Positions 1 to 12,352 of a stretch of DNA of 64,000 bases are shown here, one piece after another. The position numbers and the translations under genes are program-made. Under the pieces are notes generated by a model that worked only from the letters and a program-made list of their open reading frames with translations, made no database searches and was not told where the DNA came from. Each line of letters starts with the position of its first letter. The first letter of the stretch is position 1. This stretch comes from Ilyonectria destructans (lineage: Eukaryota; Ascomycota; Sordariomycetes; Hypocreales; Nectriaceae): positions 5,146,001 through 5,210,000 of the forward strand of contig JAHEWK010000002.1 of NCBI GenBank assembly GCA_020740775.1, read 5' to 3'.

Positions 1-3000
1 CTGCATCTTGGTTTAAAAAAGAATATCCTGTACGGCATAATGATTGCTGTTCAATACTTTACAACGTACGCTGGAATGGGTTTGGCATTCTGGCAGGGCA
101 TCAACATGTATGCCAAAGGTGAAATCGATAGCATCGGCACAGTCTTCACGTTCGTCACAACCCCACGAAGAATATTCTATCTAGTGCGCATACTAACTCT
201 CCTTAGTGTCCTGATGTCTGTCATCATCGCTTCAAGCATGCTTAGTGCAATTGCGCCCAACATTATGGCTTTCACTCGCGCAGCGACTGCAGCTTCTCAG
301 CTCTTCTCTCTGATAGATCGAGAGTCCAAGATCAATCCATTCGATGTTGGTGGAGATGCACCTGAAAACGTGACTGGCGCAGTGGAGTTGCGGGGAGTCA
401 ACTTCACGTATCCCACCCGACCAGGCACAAAAGTCCTCGACGACTTTTCGCTCAATGTACCCGCCGGAAAGGTCACAGCTTTGGTTGTAAGTTTTGTCAT
501 CTTGCAAAACGCGTGTTATCGGCTAAACAAATGGCACTTCGCAGGGCGCCAGTGGATCAGGAAAGAGTACAGTCGTTGGCCTCTTAGAACGGTGGTACAA
601 TCCCAACAGCGGGTCGATTACGCTGGACGGGGTTCCGATTGAGAAACTGAACCTGCGCTGGCTTCGAACCAATGTGCGACTAGTTCAGCAGGTACGTTTC
701 AACCGCAAGAGCTGGTGAGCCCCTATTGTCTTCTGGGCTTATAAATTTACAGGAACCCGTGTTATTCAATGGTACTGTATTCGACAACATCTCGAAAGGC
801 CTCGTTGGCACCAAATGGGAAAATGCTCCACGAGAGAAACAGTTGGAGCTCGTTCAATCTGCCGCCGGGGTCGCTTTTGCCCACCAGTTTATCATGAAAC
901 TGCCGCAAAGCTATGATACGAGAATCGGCGAGAGAGGAGGTCTGCTCTCTGGCGGACAGAAGCAACGTATAGCTATCGCACGGAGTGTTGTTTCGTCACC
1001 CAAAGTTCTACTTATGGATGAGGCCACAAGTGCTCTAGATCCCCATGCCGAAGGCGTCGTCCAGCAAGCTCTGGACAGAGTGTCAAGGGACTGCACCACC
1101 ATCGTTATTGCACACAAACTTGCGACGATCAAACATGCTGATAACATTGTTGTCATGTCCAAGGGCTCGATCGTGGAGCAGGGGACACACCAGTCGCTTC
1201 TTGCCGTCGATGGAGCCTATGCTAAGCTGGTGAAGGCGCAGGATCTGTCACTCACTTCCAGCACAGAGAAGACTGACTTCGATTTTGACTCTCAATCTGA
1301 CGAGGAGGAATTGGATGACGATTCGGTTGCCAAAATCTTGACCAGGCACAACACATCTGATCAGCATAGACTCGAAACTTTGAGTTCTCGCGATGACTAC
1401 GACAACCACAAGCCTTTTGGAGTTGTTTCTGCAATTCTTCATGTTATCAAGGCGACTCCTGAGCTCAGATTCCATTTCTTGGTCCTTTTCATCGCGAGCA
1501 TCCTCGCAGGTAAGCCCACGCACTTTCATCCCACTCTTGCCACCCTTTTCTATCTGTTCACTTTACTTCCGCGGTCACCTCCCTAGGAACCGATATCTCC
1601 CTCAACATCCATAAACTACAAATTTGCTTGGAAACCGGTAGCTGACTTGGTCCCTTGCGTAGCTGGACTATTCCCCGGCCAGGCGCTGCTTCTAGGACAC
1701 GTGATGGACGTCTTCAACTACACAGGTTCACGAATGGTATCCAAGGGCAATTTCTTCGCTTTGATGTTTTTCATCATGGGTATTGGCACTGCGATAGTCT
1801 ACTGCGTCGTCGGTTATACGGGTAACACCGTCGCTCAGGCAAGTTTTGCACAATGCTCGAATAACTCCCTAAGCTAACTGTCTCGAAGACGCTGAGCCGA
1901 AAATTCCGAAGAGAAATATTCGATAGCATCCTACGCCAGGATGTTCAGTTTTTCGACAGAGAAGAGAATACTATCGGTGCGCTCGCGAGCCGTCTGGAAT
2001 CATACCCCCAGGCCATCCTCGATCTCATGGGCATCAACATTGTTGTCGTACTCGTGTGTGTACTCAGTGTTCTGGGTTGCAGTATCATGGGAATAGCCAT
2101 CTCCTGGAAACTCGGCCTTGTCGGCGTTTTTGCTGGTGTTCCACCGATGGTAATGGGAGGCTTCATCCGTTTGCGCATTGATGCTAAGCTGGACCGCGAT
2201 AATTCGAAACGTTTCTCAACGAGCGCCGCTATTGCTAGTGAGGCTGTTTTGGCGATTCGCACGGTTTCCTCCCTTGCAATCGAAGAACACATCCTGTCGA
2301 GTTATATGGACCAACTGGACAAAGCAGTTAGCGAATCTACCATTCCACTTGCGCATGCGATGGTATGGAATGCGCTGGCGCAGAGTGTCGACTACTTTGT
2401 CTTGGCTCTTGGTTTTTGGTAAGCTCCAACACAAACACATAATCTCATCTCCCATCTAAATCATCGACTGACAACGAATAGGTGGGGTTCAACTTTGTCT
2501 TCCCGTGGCGAGGTCACATTCTACCAGTTTATTGTTTCTTTCATGGGCATATTCTTGGCAGGGCAGTCGGCGGGACAGCTTTTTGGCTTTGCGAGTAGTG
2601 AGTCATTCCGAGTCATTTCCTTCGTCACTTGGTGTCACCAGAGCTAATGCAACCTGTAAAGACCTCACAAAGGGCACAAATGCCGCGAACTACCTTTTCT
2701 GGCTCAAGGGGCTCCAGCCGTTGATAACTGAGACTCCGGAGAACAGTGAGGCTGGTCCAAAACATGGGGCTGAGGGTATTGCCTTTGATGCAGTGAAATT
2801 CTGCTATCCCCTTCGCCGTGACCAACCCGTACTTCGAGGAGTAAATTTGAAGGTGAGTCAAGACATGATATTTTCCGGCCTCTCCTTGTCTTCTACTTGC
2901 TTACTTAACTCTTCAAGATTGAAGCAGGAGAGTTTGTAGCTTTCGTCGGCGCCTCGGGATGCGGCAAGTCTACTATGATCGCTCTAGCAGAACGCTATTA

Positions 3001-3589
3001 TGATCCCACAAGCGGAACCATCCGCATTGACGGCGAGCCGTTGTCAAATCTCAACCCACACCTATATCGAAACCAGCTTGCTCTTGTTCAGCAAGAGCCT
3101 GTGCTCTATCCAGGCAGCATCTATGAGAACATCTCGCTTGGCCTTCCAGGAGTGCAAGCTACATATGCCCAGATTGAGGCTGCATGCCGGAACGCTAATA
3201 TCTGGGATTTCATCTGCTCATTACCAGAAGGCTTACAAACGCCATGCGGCGCTTCTGGCAGCAAGCTATCTGGTGGACAGCGGCAGCGCTTAGCTATTGC
3301 GCGTGCTCTTATCAGAGATCCCAAAGTCCTCCTCCTTGACGAGGCAACCAGCGCTCTGGACACGGACAGTGAACGGGTGGTTCAGGCCGCACTCAGCACC
3401 GCGGCGAAGAGTCGCCAGAGGATCACAATTGCCGTCGCACACCGATTAAGCACTATCAAAGATGCTGATCGGATCTACGTATTCTATGGCGGCAAGATTT
3501 CAGAGTCTGGAACTCACGGTGAGCTTATTGCGTTAGGCGGAATGTACAAACGCATGTGTGAAGCGCAGAGTCTTGACAAAGCAGTATGA
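1..3589 (+). CDS. ABC transporter, ABCB/MDR full-size type, 5'-truncated by the window edge
   Basis: Multidrug or peptide exporter of the plasma membrane. The frame is open from base 1, so the first membrane domain begins upstream. Both nucleotide-binding domains are visible. NBD1 has Walker [10 protein letters not shown] just after the first intron (from about 545), signature LSGGQKQR and Walker [12 protein letters not shown] near 940-1040. The second transmembrane domain follows (about 1400-2590). NBD2 has Walker [10 protein letters not shown] (about 2950), signature LSGGQRQR and [11 protein letters not shown]. Exons read 1-486, 545-691, 753-1509, 1663-1838, 1889 to about 2419, then further short exons to the stop at 3589. 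The intron at 1839-1888 appears to use a GC-AG donor (GCAAGT). No frame break was found. A role in xenobiotic or metabolite efflux is family knowledge; the substrate cannot be told. The gene is well separated from its neighbour. Confidence 0.9.
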
Positions 3590-4874
3590 ATAATTGTCGC
3601 TGTGGAGAAAGGGCCTCATGGCTATCTCAATAATTAACTGCCGTGGGCGGGAGCAAATGGCATGTCGAGAGGAGCTGAATAAGGGGATAGAACGGCAGAG
3701 CCGGAAAACTTTCATTACAAGGGCATCAGATTTTCAGGCCCAGACTTTTCTTTTTGTTATATTTAGCAGGGCATTGCGAGCGGATTGTGGTTATCAAGAA
3801 TAATACCTGATTCCTGGGATACAAAAGACTGGCTTTGGAGCAGGTTAGTGGAAGTGGCATCAGTTTTGCGGTCTTGACACATTTTTCCTTATTTAGTCTT
3901 TGGCCTCTGGCCCAGTTGCTGCTACAGCAATTTATTTACTTATTTTTTCCCCAACAATTCAAATATTCTGACCATGGTCATGCGATTCCAGCTTATTTTG
4001 CATATATTCGCAGTCTAGTAAATACAGAAGCCCCTTTTAAACCTGACGTCAATCCAAGTCGTGGACGTCGCGATATCTACAGGTTTGGCTGAGAGCGTGT
4101 AGGTGGTTGTGGCTATCTTCAGCCAGAAGGGCGCTTTCGGCGTTGAAACATGCCCAGCTGACAGTTCAGCCTTGAATAGTGTTTCTTTGAGGATTCTGGT
4201 ATCAACTACTTGACTACATTCATGCACTTGAGCTTTATATTGTTAACCGCTAGCCCAGCGGTTGTATGACTCTCATCCGAAAGTGGCTGTTGATTGGGTT
4301 GAACCTGCTCGCGTGGTGGAATGTTTAAATTGCTGCCTTTTGTTTGTCGGAGCAGCAGCTAGAGTGAGACTCCGCTAAGCGTGGTGGATGCATATGGCAT
4401 GGGTATGATTTCGGCAATGTCGAGAGGGCAAAAGTATCGTCGATGGGGAGGATAATCAGAAATCCCGAATTTATCACTCATCAGCGGGACATGGAACGAC
4501 ACGAATATCCCGTATAGCGTAGTAAGTAAACGGAATGTTGATTTCATTCAATAATCCATGACGAAATTTAAGGCCATCATCAATAATTGTCTCCTATCTC
4601 CCCAGCTATCAAAGAGGTCCGTGTTCATTCCACTGGGGGAACATTATCTGTCTACATTTACATGTATAAAATGAGAAATTATACACCATAAAGTTCAATG
4701 GCCTCTTTCTTATAGTTACAAGGTATTGGCAAGACATGCCATTTACAAAGAGGGTCATAGATGGCTGTATGCACAAAGACTTTAACACATAGTAACAATT
4801 TTAATTTATGGCAATATTAAGGCGTGGCTATGTGTCGTAATATACAGGACTCTCCCATTGATAAATAGGACTGC
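3590..4874. other. Intergenic region between convergent ABC transporter and deacetylase genes
   Basis: About 1.3 kb between two converging genes. It is AT-rich towards 4560-4870. Short open frames here have no fungal intron signals or recognisable domains. It presumably holds both 3' UTRs; I see nothing else. Confidence 0.6.
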
Positions 4875-7800
4875 TTATAGTGCAACAGGGGAGCTAAGCG
4901 TAAGGGTAACAGGTGAGCCGTTAAGCGTCACCCACTGGATAGGAGGCTCAGAGCCGACCACATCAGAGGTGACGGAACCTCCGGACGCTGTGGAGGAGCC
5001 GGAGGGAATGGTGACGGGAATCTTGGCAGAGCAAGTGTTACCATCAGCAGTGACGGTGATGGACTTAATAGAAAGACCGTCATCTGAGAAGGTGTAAGAG
5101 AGCTTAGGGTTGCATCCATCGAGAGTCTGGCGGTCAAGGAAGTACTGAGCAATATCGTCATGCTTGAGGGACACGACAGGCCAGTTGGTCAGGCGAGCGA
5201 TCTCTTGGGCCATTGTCTCAGTCCAGTACATAACCAGAGACATCTGAGCACTGTAGTCACCAACGGTCCTAGTCTCAACAGTAGTCTGGTGCATGTTGGC
5301 CTGATGGAACATGTAGGGGTCAGCCATCAATGCGAGCAGGTTGCGCACATTGGTGGCCTTGGAAATGGTCATAAGGTCATCGAAGACACCACTGCCGCTC
5401 GAGATAGCAGCCCACTCAGCAGCGCAACACTCAGCAGTTGCACAGTTATAGTAGATCGCAAGGGAGAATCGAGGAACGATGGTAAGTCCGTCATAACCGT
5501 TGGAGGCCACAGTTGAGGTCAAAGGCCAGTAGGTATGTCCGGTGTTTCGGAGGACAGATCGGGTGTTATCACCGACGACGTGGTTGATACCGTTGTCCAT
5601 CCAAGCCTGAATAACATCTCCATTGTGAAGACCAGTGATGGCAGGCGGGATAATACCGTGGGGAGAGAAGTGGGTAGCCTGATCGATACCAGTTTGGGCC
5701 AACCAAGCCTGGTTGAACTCGATCTCACGGGCAGCATCGTGGTAGGTGGCGTTATTCAACTCGAGATGAGTGAAGGTGTGAGAAACGTGAGCAAAGGCGT
5801 TGCGGTTCTCCTCAACCATAAACCAAGCAGCAAAGTCATCCAACTGGGCGCAAGTCTTGGTCCAGTTGTAGGTCTCGTACCCAGTGGGCCAGCGGTCCTC
5901 GCCGGTGCCAAGGACCTTCATGAACTCCAGGGCGGTATCAGGAACCTCGTCGTAGTCGATGGCTTCGGCAGGGATGCAGACATCCTCCGAGTCGTTCACC
6001 TCGGCGGCAGCAATAAAGTCACCGTTACCGTTGTGTCCAAACTCGAGCCAGAACGCAGAGCCCGAGGGCAGGCGGCTGTTGAGGCTGGTTTGCCAGGCGA
6101 CGTGGGCCTCAAGGTCGGCAATCTCAAGCTTGAAATCGGTGCCAGCAGGAAGGTAGAGCTCAGTGGAAAGCTGGAGATCGTCAATCTGACAGTTCAGATG
6201 AACCTTACGCTTGCCAAGGAAGACACCGCGAGTCATCCAGTGGATATGGGCGTGCTGGAGGAAGGAAGAGGTCTCAGACCAATCAGGGGCCCAGCTCATG
6301 AACCAGACAAATTGTTCACGACCGCTGAAGTTGTTGATGACAGCAGCAACGCTCTCGGAAGTGAAGCCAGTAGCAATACCGAACATAGCTACGGCCTTTG
6401 TGGTGGCAGTATCGGTAATGGTAGCGGGAACATGGTACAGACCGTCAGTGGCCATCTCAGCGTTACTAGAAATCGTTAGCTTGAACTGTCAGAGGTGGTA
6501 TGGAGATACTTACGCCTTGATGTTGGCAGTGGGGAAGTCGGAGACGTCAGAGAAGTAGACGCTCTGCTCCACACCAGAGTCACAGCAGCTGGTAGAAACG
6601 GTGGTAACGCCAAAGTCAACACCAGGCCACTCGTTGATGCGAACCATTCGGACGCTGAAATCGGTCTGGTAGGCATGGAGGGTAGTCCACTGAGCAGCAG
6701 TGATGGCACTAGCCCAGCCTGAATCGTAAGAGTAAGAGACAGCGTCCATAACGATGATGCCTCCATAGTTGCCGTGAGTCTTGGTGTCGTTCAGAGTAGG
6801 GAGCTCAATGCCGGCAGAAGGCACAACAAGTGCCTCATAGGGGATACCGTAGGCCATGAGACCAAGACTGGCAGCAGTGACACCGGCATCATCACGGGCA
6901 ATGATGAGGATGGTGCTGTCAATGGTGGCAACGGGGGCAGCCGAAGTGGAGCTGCTAGGAGTGGTAGACGGGGTGGTTGAGGCGCTCTGGGTAGAAGACT
7001 CAGAAGCAGAGGTCGTAGTACCAGCGGGCGTGGTGGTGTCGGCAGCGGGGGTAGTGCTAACAGAGCTGCCCTCAACTGAGAGACTCGGGGCAGAGGACTC
7101 AGAGACAGAAGAAGTCGTGCCGGCAGGCGTGGTTGAGGCGTTCTGGGTAGCGGACTCAGACTGAGACGCAGTTGTACCAGCAGGCGTGGTGGTATCAGCA
7201 ATAGGGGTGTTGCTAGCAGAGCCGCTCTGAGTAGAGGCCTCGGAAAGAGCGGTGGTAGTACCAGAAGGTGTGTTGGTAGCAGAGCCGCTCTGGGTAGAGG
7301 GCTCAACCGGCGTGGTGTCGGCAACGGGGGTGTTGCTAGCAGAACCACTCAGAGCGGAGGACTCAGAAACGGCAGTTGTGGCATCAGCAGCCGGGGTAGT
7401 ATCAACAGTGGTACCAGCAGCAGAGACGCTCTCGGTAGAGGACTGAGAAGCAGTGGTGGTATCAACCGGCGTGGAGTTATCAGTAGCTGGAGTAGTGCTG
7501 GCAGTGGCGTCGACAGAAGAGGCGCTCTTGGAGGAAGACTCGCCGGCCGGGGTGGTGTCAACAGTAGTGTCAGCAGCAGAGGCAGTCTCGGAAGAGGACT
7601 GAACGGCAGCAGTCGTATCAGCAGCCGGGGTAGTGTCAACAGCAGCGCTGGTGTCGGCAGCAGAGAGGCTGGAGGACTCGGCGGCAGCAGTGGTGTCAGC
7701 AGCAGAGATGCTCTGAGTTGAAGATCCAGCAGAAGCAGTGGTGTCGGCAACTGAGACGCTCTGGGAAGACTCGGCAGAGCTGCCAGAGGCGGTGGTGCTA

Positions 7801-8579
7801 TCACTGCTGACCCCGGCAACAGAGCTAGAGTCGGCCGAGTTGACGGCGGTTGAGGACGCAACCCTGGTCGAGGTGCTGGAAGGAGCAGTGTCCCAGTTCT
7901 TGATCATGTCCTCAATGGTCTCAGGAGTCGCCTTGTTGGTGACAAAGATCGAGTCAACATAGACCTTGGCGCCGCCGCCGGTCTTGCAGGTCAGGGCCAA
8001 GACAAAGTTCTGGGTCCTGGAAGTGGCAGTGACAGCCTTGATAACGGTGACCCAAGTGACGGGTGATCCAGCCTTGACGACATCGGGGAAGTAGGCAGAG
8101 TTGAAGTAGTTGTTGGATCCCAGATAGGAGCGCATGCGGCAAGTGCTGGCAACGGCGTTGGAAGCAACAGCGTAGTAGAAGAGAACAGTGTAAGACGATC
8201 CAACCTGGAGGTTGTGCAGAGTTGCAGTGAGGCTAGCAGAGCCAGTGGCAGCTCGCTTGGCAACGGCGCCATCAGCATCGTCCTCACCACCAGCCTCTAG
8301 AGCGAGAACGGCGTTTCCGTCCTTGCCCACACCATCCAAGCTAACTACTCCGTAGGTCGTGGCTCCGGACAAACCGTTCTTGAACGCACCGTCGGGGTAC
8401 ACGTTGTAAATGACATCGTCAGGGCCGGCAGGAGTGGACGTCGGCGTGGAAACAGAAGTCGAGGCGGTAGCAGACGTGACATCGGCGGCGGTCAAGCTCT
8501 TCGTAGGGGCCTTGCAAGGCGATGCATCGCTGAGCCTCAAAGCGCTGAGGGCAGCGATGGCAATGGCGAGATAACGCAT
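4875..8579 (-). CDS. Secreted Agd3-like polysaccharide deacetylase with long Ser/Thr-rich stalk
   Basis: Predicted extracellular carbohydrate de-N-acetylase resembling Agd3, which partly deacetylates galactosaminogalactan in Aspergillus biofilm matrix. Exon 1 is 8579-6514 and exon 2 is 6465-4875, with a 48-bp GT-AG intron; the product is 1,218 aa. I chose the ATG at 8579 because it opens a clean signal peptide (MRYLAIAIAALSALRLSDAS). Order: signal; a beta-rich N-terminal carbohydrate-binding-like region (to about aa 230); a low-complexity Ser/Thr/Ala/Pro stalk (about aa 232-548); a Rossmann-like segment starting ILIIARDDAG; then the metal-dependent catalytic domain with an HxxxH motif in HVSHTFTHLE and a downstream THFSPHGIIPP. 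The DD of ARDDAG and the two His are the probable catalytic/metal residues (family inference). The stalk is probably heavily O-glycosylated. None of the known galactosaminogalactan cluster partners (uge3, sph3, gtb3, ega3) lies next to it here. Confidence 0.85.
6936..7880 (-). repeat. Degenerate in-frame minisatellite encoding the Ser/Thr stalk
   Basis: About 945 bp within the deacetylase gene made of imperfect units encoding variations of T-T-P-A-(G/D)-T-T and S-E-S-S-(T/A)-Q-S. The units keep frame but vary in length, typical of cell-wall and secreted fungal proteins. Repeat number probably varies between strains (inference). Confidence 0.75.
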
Positions 8580-11500
8580 TGCGGCGGGTTGGGTCCTGGA
8601 TGGACTGAAACGAATGACTGGCGAAACAACACAACAAAGCGAAAGTGGTGGCGACTCGTGCAGAGCCTCCTGTTGCCTCACGACGATTCAAAGAGTGAAC
8701 AAAAAGGTCGGTGGTGGAGAGGGAAAAGGGAAAGGCGGCAAGTTGACGCTTTAAGAACAACCCGACAAAGGAATCATGGGGAATCACGGGAGCCAATCAT
8801 GGAAATCACCGTACGATCAGACCAGCGCACTAAGATTGTGTAGGAACCGCTATTAAAAGCTATGGAACCCAGGGTCAGCGGCGGGACGGGGTTGTGTTTG
8901 CGTATACGGGAAAAAGGGGGTCCAACACGACGAGCCGCCGGAAGGACTCAGGAGAGCCGCAACGACGACCAGGCAAAGCGAGCAGCGAGTCGAGAGCCAA
9001 CCGTCTGCATTCATTCATGGAATCATGGGCGGACTCTTCTACGCGCTCCCTGCACTAGCGCACCTGGCGACTCAGCTTGCCCCTGGGCCTTGTAGACGCT
9101 GGTGACAATGGTGACGACCCTGAACGACCCTGAACAACCCAGGGCAATATTGGCACGCTAGCGAATACGGGTGGCAGATCTGGGTTAAGCGCCAGCCCAG
9201 AATACTCCATCGTGGAGGTTCCATCGACCGGTAGTTTCGGCTCCGACCCTGAGTGGATGTCTTGTTCGGGAAAGACGGCCTTGGCGAGCGTTGCAATGTG
9301 GTGAGACGACCATGCACAAGTGGAGAGAGGCGGACTTTCGGCTGCAGGTACGCGGAAAGACACCGTGGCAGGGATGACAGGGGCTTCTTTTTTCGTCTTC
9401 TCAATGCGAGGTTGAGTTTTGGAGACAACCAGGCGATCTGGTCTGTGAGGCTAAGCCGTGATCGACAGTTAATCGCTCTGAGGAAGCTTCCATCGTACAC
9501 AGCCTTACCGGCCCTACAAGTTTGTTAGATGTGATGCGTTAATCTGGATTTAACATACGCTAAGAAGTCGATGGTCGTTAGTCGTCGTCAGCATGGCGCT
9601 CTAAAATAGCGTTGTTTTAGACATCCAGCCAACACGTCATCGCCTGTCGGCTACCCTAGATCTGGCGTTCTTTTTACAAAATGTCCAATTGAAGGATGAT
9701 TCCATGGACAAGAAGAATTTGATGGAGTGATGGGCAATGTGTAGATGTTGATGTGTTGTTTACTAATCGTCGACTCTATCCCTGCGTGTAGGTTCAGTGC
9801 TAAGATGACGCGAAACTTTGTCATCTTTGGCTCAGATACGGATGGCTCGGACTTCATCAACAAGCGCAAGAATTCTCTGTAACAGACAGTCGTTGATCAA
9901 AAGAAACCGATTATTTTAGATTTTATCAAAGTGGAAGATAGCACACATTTTTTCTTCAGGTAAAATCGATGACCTGGGGTCGAAGAGAGTTGCGGTGCAA
10001 ATGATCCCAGTGCATCTGAATTGCTTCGTAATTGAATTTTAGTTTAGCTAGTTAAATTTGCATCTTTTTAAATTTCATCTTCATTTTAGTTCAAAGATCT
10101 TGAGTTTTACAGCTTTACAAATAGGTTGGGGGTTATTATTTCAACCAGCTGCTTACTAGTCCCAGCATGAAAATAACAACCTGACTCAACAGCAGCAGAT
10201 TTGGGTTATCTTGTCTGCAATAGTGGCTTCAGAAAACAGATCTACGGGTCATAAGAACGAACAAGACATCATCTGTGACGTTCTAGGTTACATGCATCAT
10301 CGGTTACCGAGTAGTGCATCGAATTCTCCGATCAATTCACCGTCGCTGACAAACCAGTCTTCAACATTGAATTTCCCGAGTCAGGTCAACACCGTGGACA
10401 AATCAGTCTTCAACACCTGGCACTCCTCTGGAGGACCCCACATATTCTATTTCCATCCTCAAGCAAGCTGCCCTCACGCTGGCAATGCACCGGCATCGCG
10501 AATATCCGCACAGCAATACATGCTGCGTGGTGGAGTCCTGCAAATGCAGCCGAACTGGGCATGACGAACTGATTACTGCATTTAACGAGTTAGTAAGTGG
10601 ATTCTTGGCAAAACTCTGTAGCGCGGGCATAACGTGGCTATAGCACCTTTCCCTGCGTTGTCCTGACTCAAACTGCGATTAATTTAGCAAAACAAACCAA
10701 ATCGTCCACCCATGGCACCATACGAAGTTTCAGTGGCGCGGTGGGGCCGCTGAGGAAAAAAAAACCCGGCAAAGACCCAGCAAAGACCCATATATCTCAC
10801 CGGAAGAGGTGATATCACCTGAAGTCATGTTGGTGGAGACTCTCCATGCTCCATGCCATGTGCCGACTGTCCGTCTTGGCACGATGGAAATATGTGGGCG
10901 ATTTCGGCCGAAGCGTATGGAGTACCGAAAGCGAAATCACGGTGATGTCTCAGGTATTTCGTCACGATGCGGTTACATCTGCCTTATGAGGGCGGCTGCT
11001 ACATGCTTCCCCTGTGCTGGGCCACTACGGCATAAATGGTGTTTCTTCCAGGTGGTAGTGCCATTTAGCGTGTGAGTAAGGACGCTTACGTGGCGCAATT
11101 CAAATGAAATTTGCAGAAGCAACGCCACCATCTGACCAGACTAGATGATTTTGTGCCGGCTCTACTCTACCGTCCCACCTTAATTCCAAGCATACTGCTA
11201 AGGTTATGAACTTCGGAGATATCCATACTTCCGCGGGTAGAGTGATGTCACACAGCCAATAGCTCGACATCCTTGGTCCACCAGACTGGGTGGCGTTAGC
11301 CCACCAGGAGTAAGTAAGCGATTGCCCCAGCCCGATGCTCTTCCGGATATCCGGCCGTCTCCAGGCTCCCTGGATTGCTGCTCAAGGCCAAGTCAAACGA
11401 TCCAGTCGGCTGCGTCAGGCAAGGCACGGATCAACCGCGATTCTGGGATTCGGGAGCACCATCCGGGCGATCCACCTAATGTCTGCGTCGATTGGTGGGC

Positions 11501-12241
11501 TCACAACCGTCGTCAGAAGCTCGGATTCCAAGACGTGTCGGCGAAGAAGTCAATGGTTTCCTTATTATGGGGTGAGAAGGTGTATGTCCAATATACCTTG
11601 TTCGTAGCTATGCTGGACCTGGAGCTTAGTATGCGCATGGCCGTCATATAGTCAGCTGCTGGAGGGCGACTGCTGTAATTTCACTCTCTTTAGGAGCTGA
11701 CTTCGCCAGCGAGAAAAGTCTGCCACAGAGGCAGAATATCACAACCTGTTGGGAACTCTCTTGTCTCAATATGAGCGAATATCGTGGCCCGTTAACGTCA
11801 AACTCGCAAACACGATTTAGATCAACACAGACGATAGTCTGATCGCAAAACACCATATCGGGTAGGTACCGTATTCTGAATCATCAAAGCTAGGACCCGA
11901 GCCTGTCTAGAAACTACTGGACTGATATCACCCGATGAGGCAGGGCAGTGGCGGTGATCAAGGGCGGAGAGCAGGTCCTCTGGCCAATCCATCCAGATTT
12001 TGTCCCATTAGTTGGCCCGATACGAAGCCACGTCACTATTGTCTGCCTCGATACATTATCCAGTGGCCCAATCCCATTTACTTGGAAAGTGCAGTCTAGA
12101 CTTCTACCCACACCTTGCCTTGGGCGAATTAATTACCTCTGAAAATGGACGATATTACGCCAAATCCATCGTTTGCCTTCATGTTGCGCGGGACCTATCA
12201 GAGGTTTCGTAATACATGGTCATCTTCTAACACATGCTATA
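8580..12241. other. Gene-poor region upstream of the deacetylase up to the transposon
   Basis: About 3.7 kb. The first few hundred bases must carry the deacetylase promoter. The rest contains AT-rich blocks (about 9880-10140) and only short frames without domains, start context or splice logic. A 14-bp perfect palindrome lies at 10807-10820 and an 11-bp direct duplication (GCAAAGACCCA) at about 10770-10792. I see no supported gene. It may be decayed repeat DNA. Confidence 0.5.
12195..12230 (+). repeat. 36-bp dispersed repeat, copy 1
   Basis: Matches 17521-17556 at 32 of 36 positions, the first 17 being identical (CTATCAGAGGTTTCGTA). It ends about 11 bp from the left end of the Tc1 element. 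Three of the four differences are transitions. Confidence 0.5.
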
Positions 12242-12267
12242 CAGCGGGGTTCCAAAAGTCTTGCAAC
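12242..12267 (+). repeat. Left terminal inverted repeat of the Tc1 element
   Basis: Twenty-six bases starting CAGCGGGGTTCC and ending TTGCAAC, the exact reverse complement of 13624-13649. Confidence 0.93.
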
Positions 12268-12352
12268 GCCACGCGACTTTTTCGCGACCAGCATCAAGGA
12301 TCCGAACCGCGTTTTTTGCTCCTTCATCTTCAACATCTCACAACTTTTTATT

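Noticed and set aside
5535..6479. 314-codon frame on the plus strand opposite the deacetylase
   Set aside because: Antisense shadow of a strongly coding GC-rich exon; no domain, no start context, and the minus strand has clear catalytic motifs.
6791..7861. Leu/Pro-rich frames of 170-185 codons on the minus strand in the stalk
   Set aside because: Out-of-frame translations of the Ser/Thr minisatellite; low complexity only.
10211..10564. 117-codon plus-strand frame
   Set aside because: Composition unlike a coding exon, no recognisable motif, no flanking intron logic.
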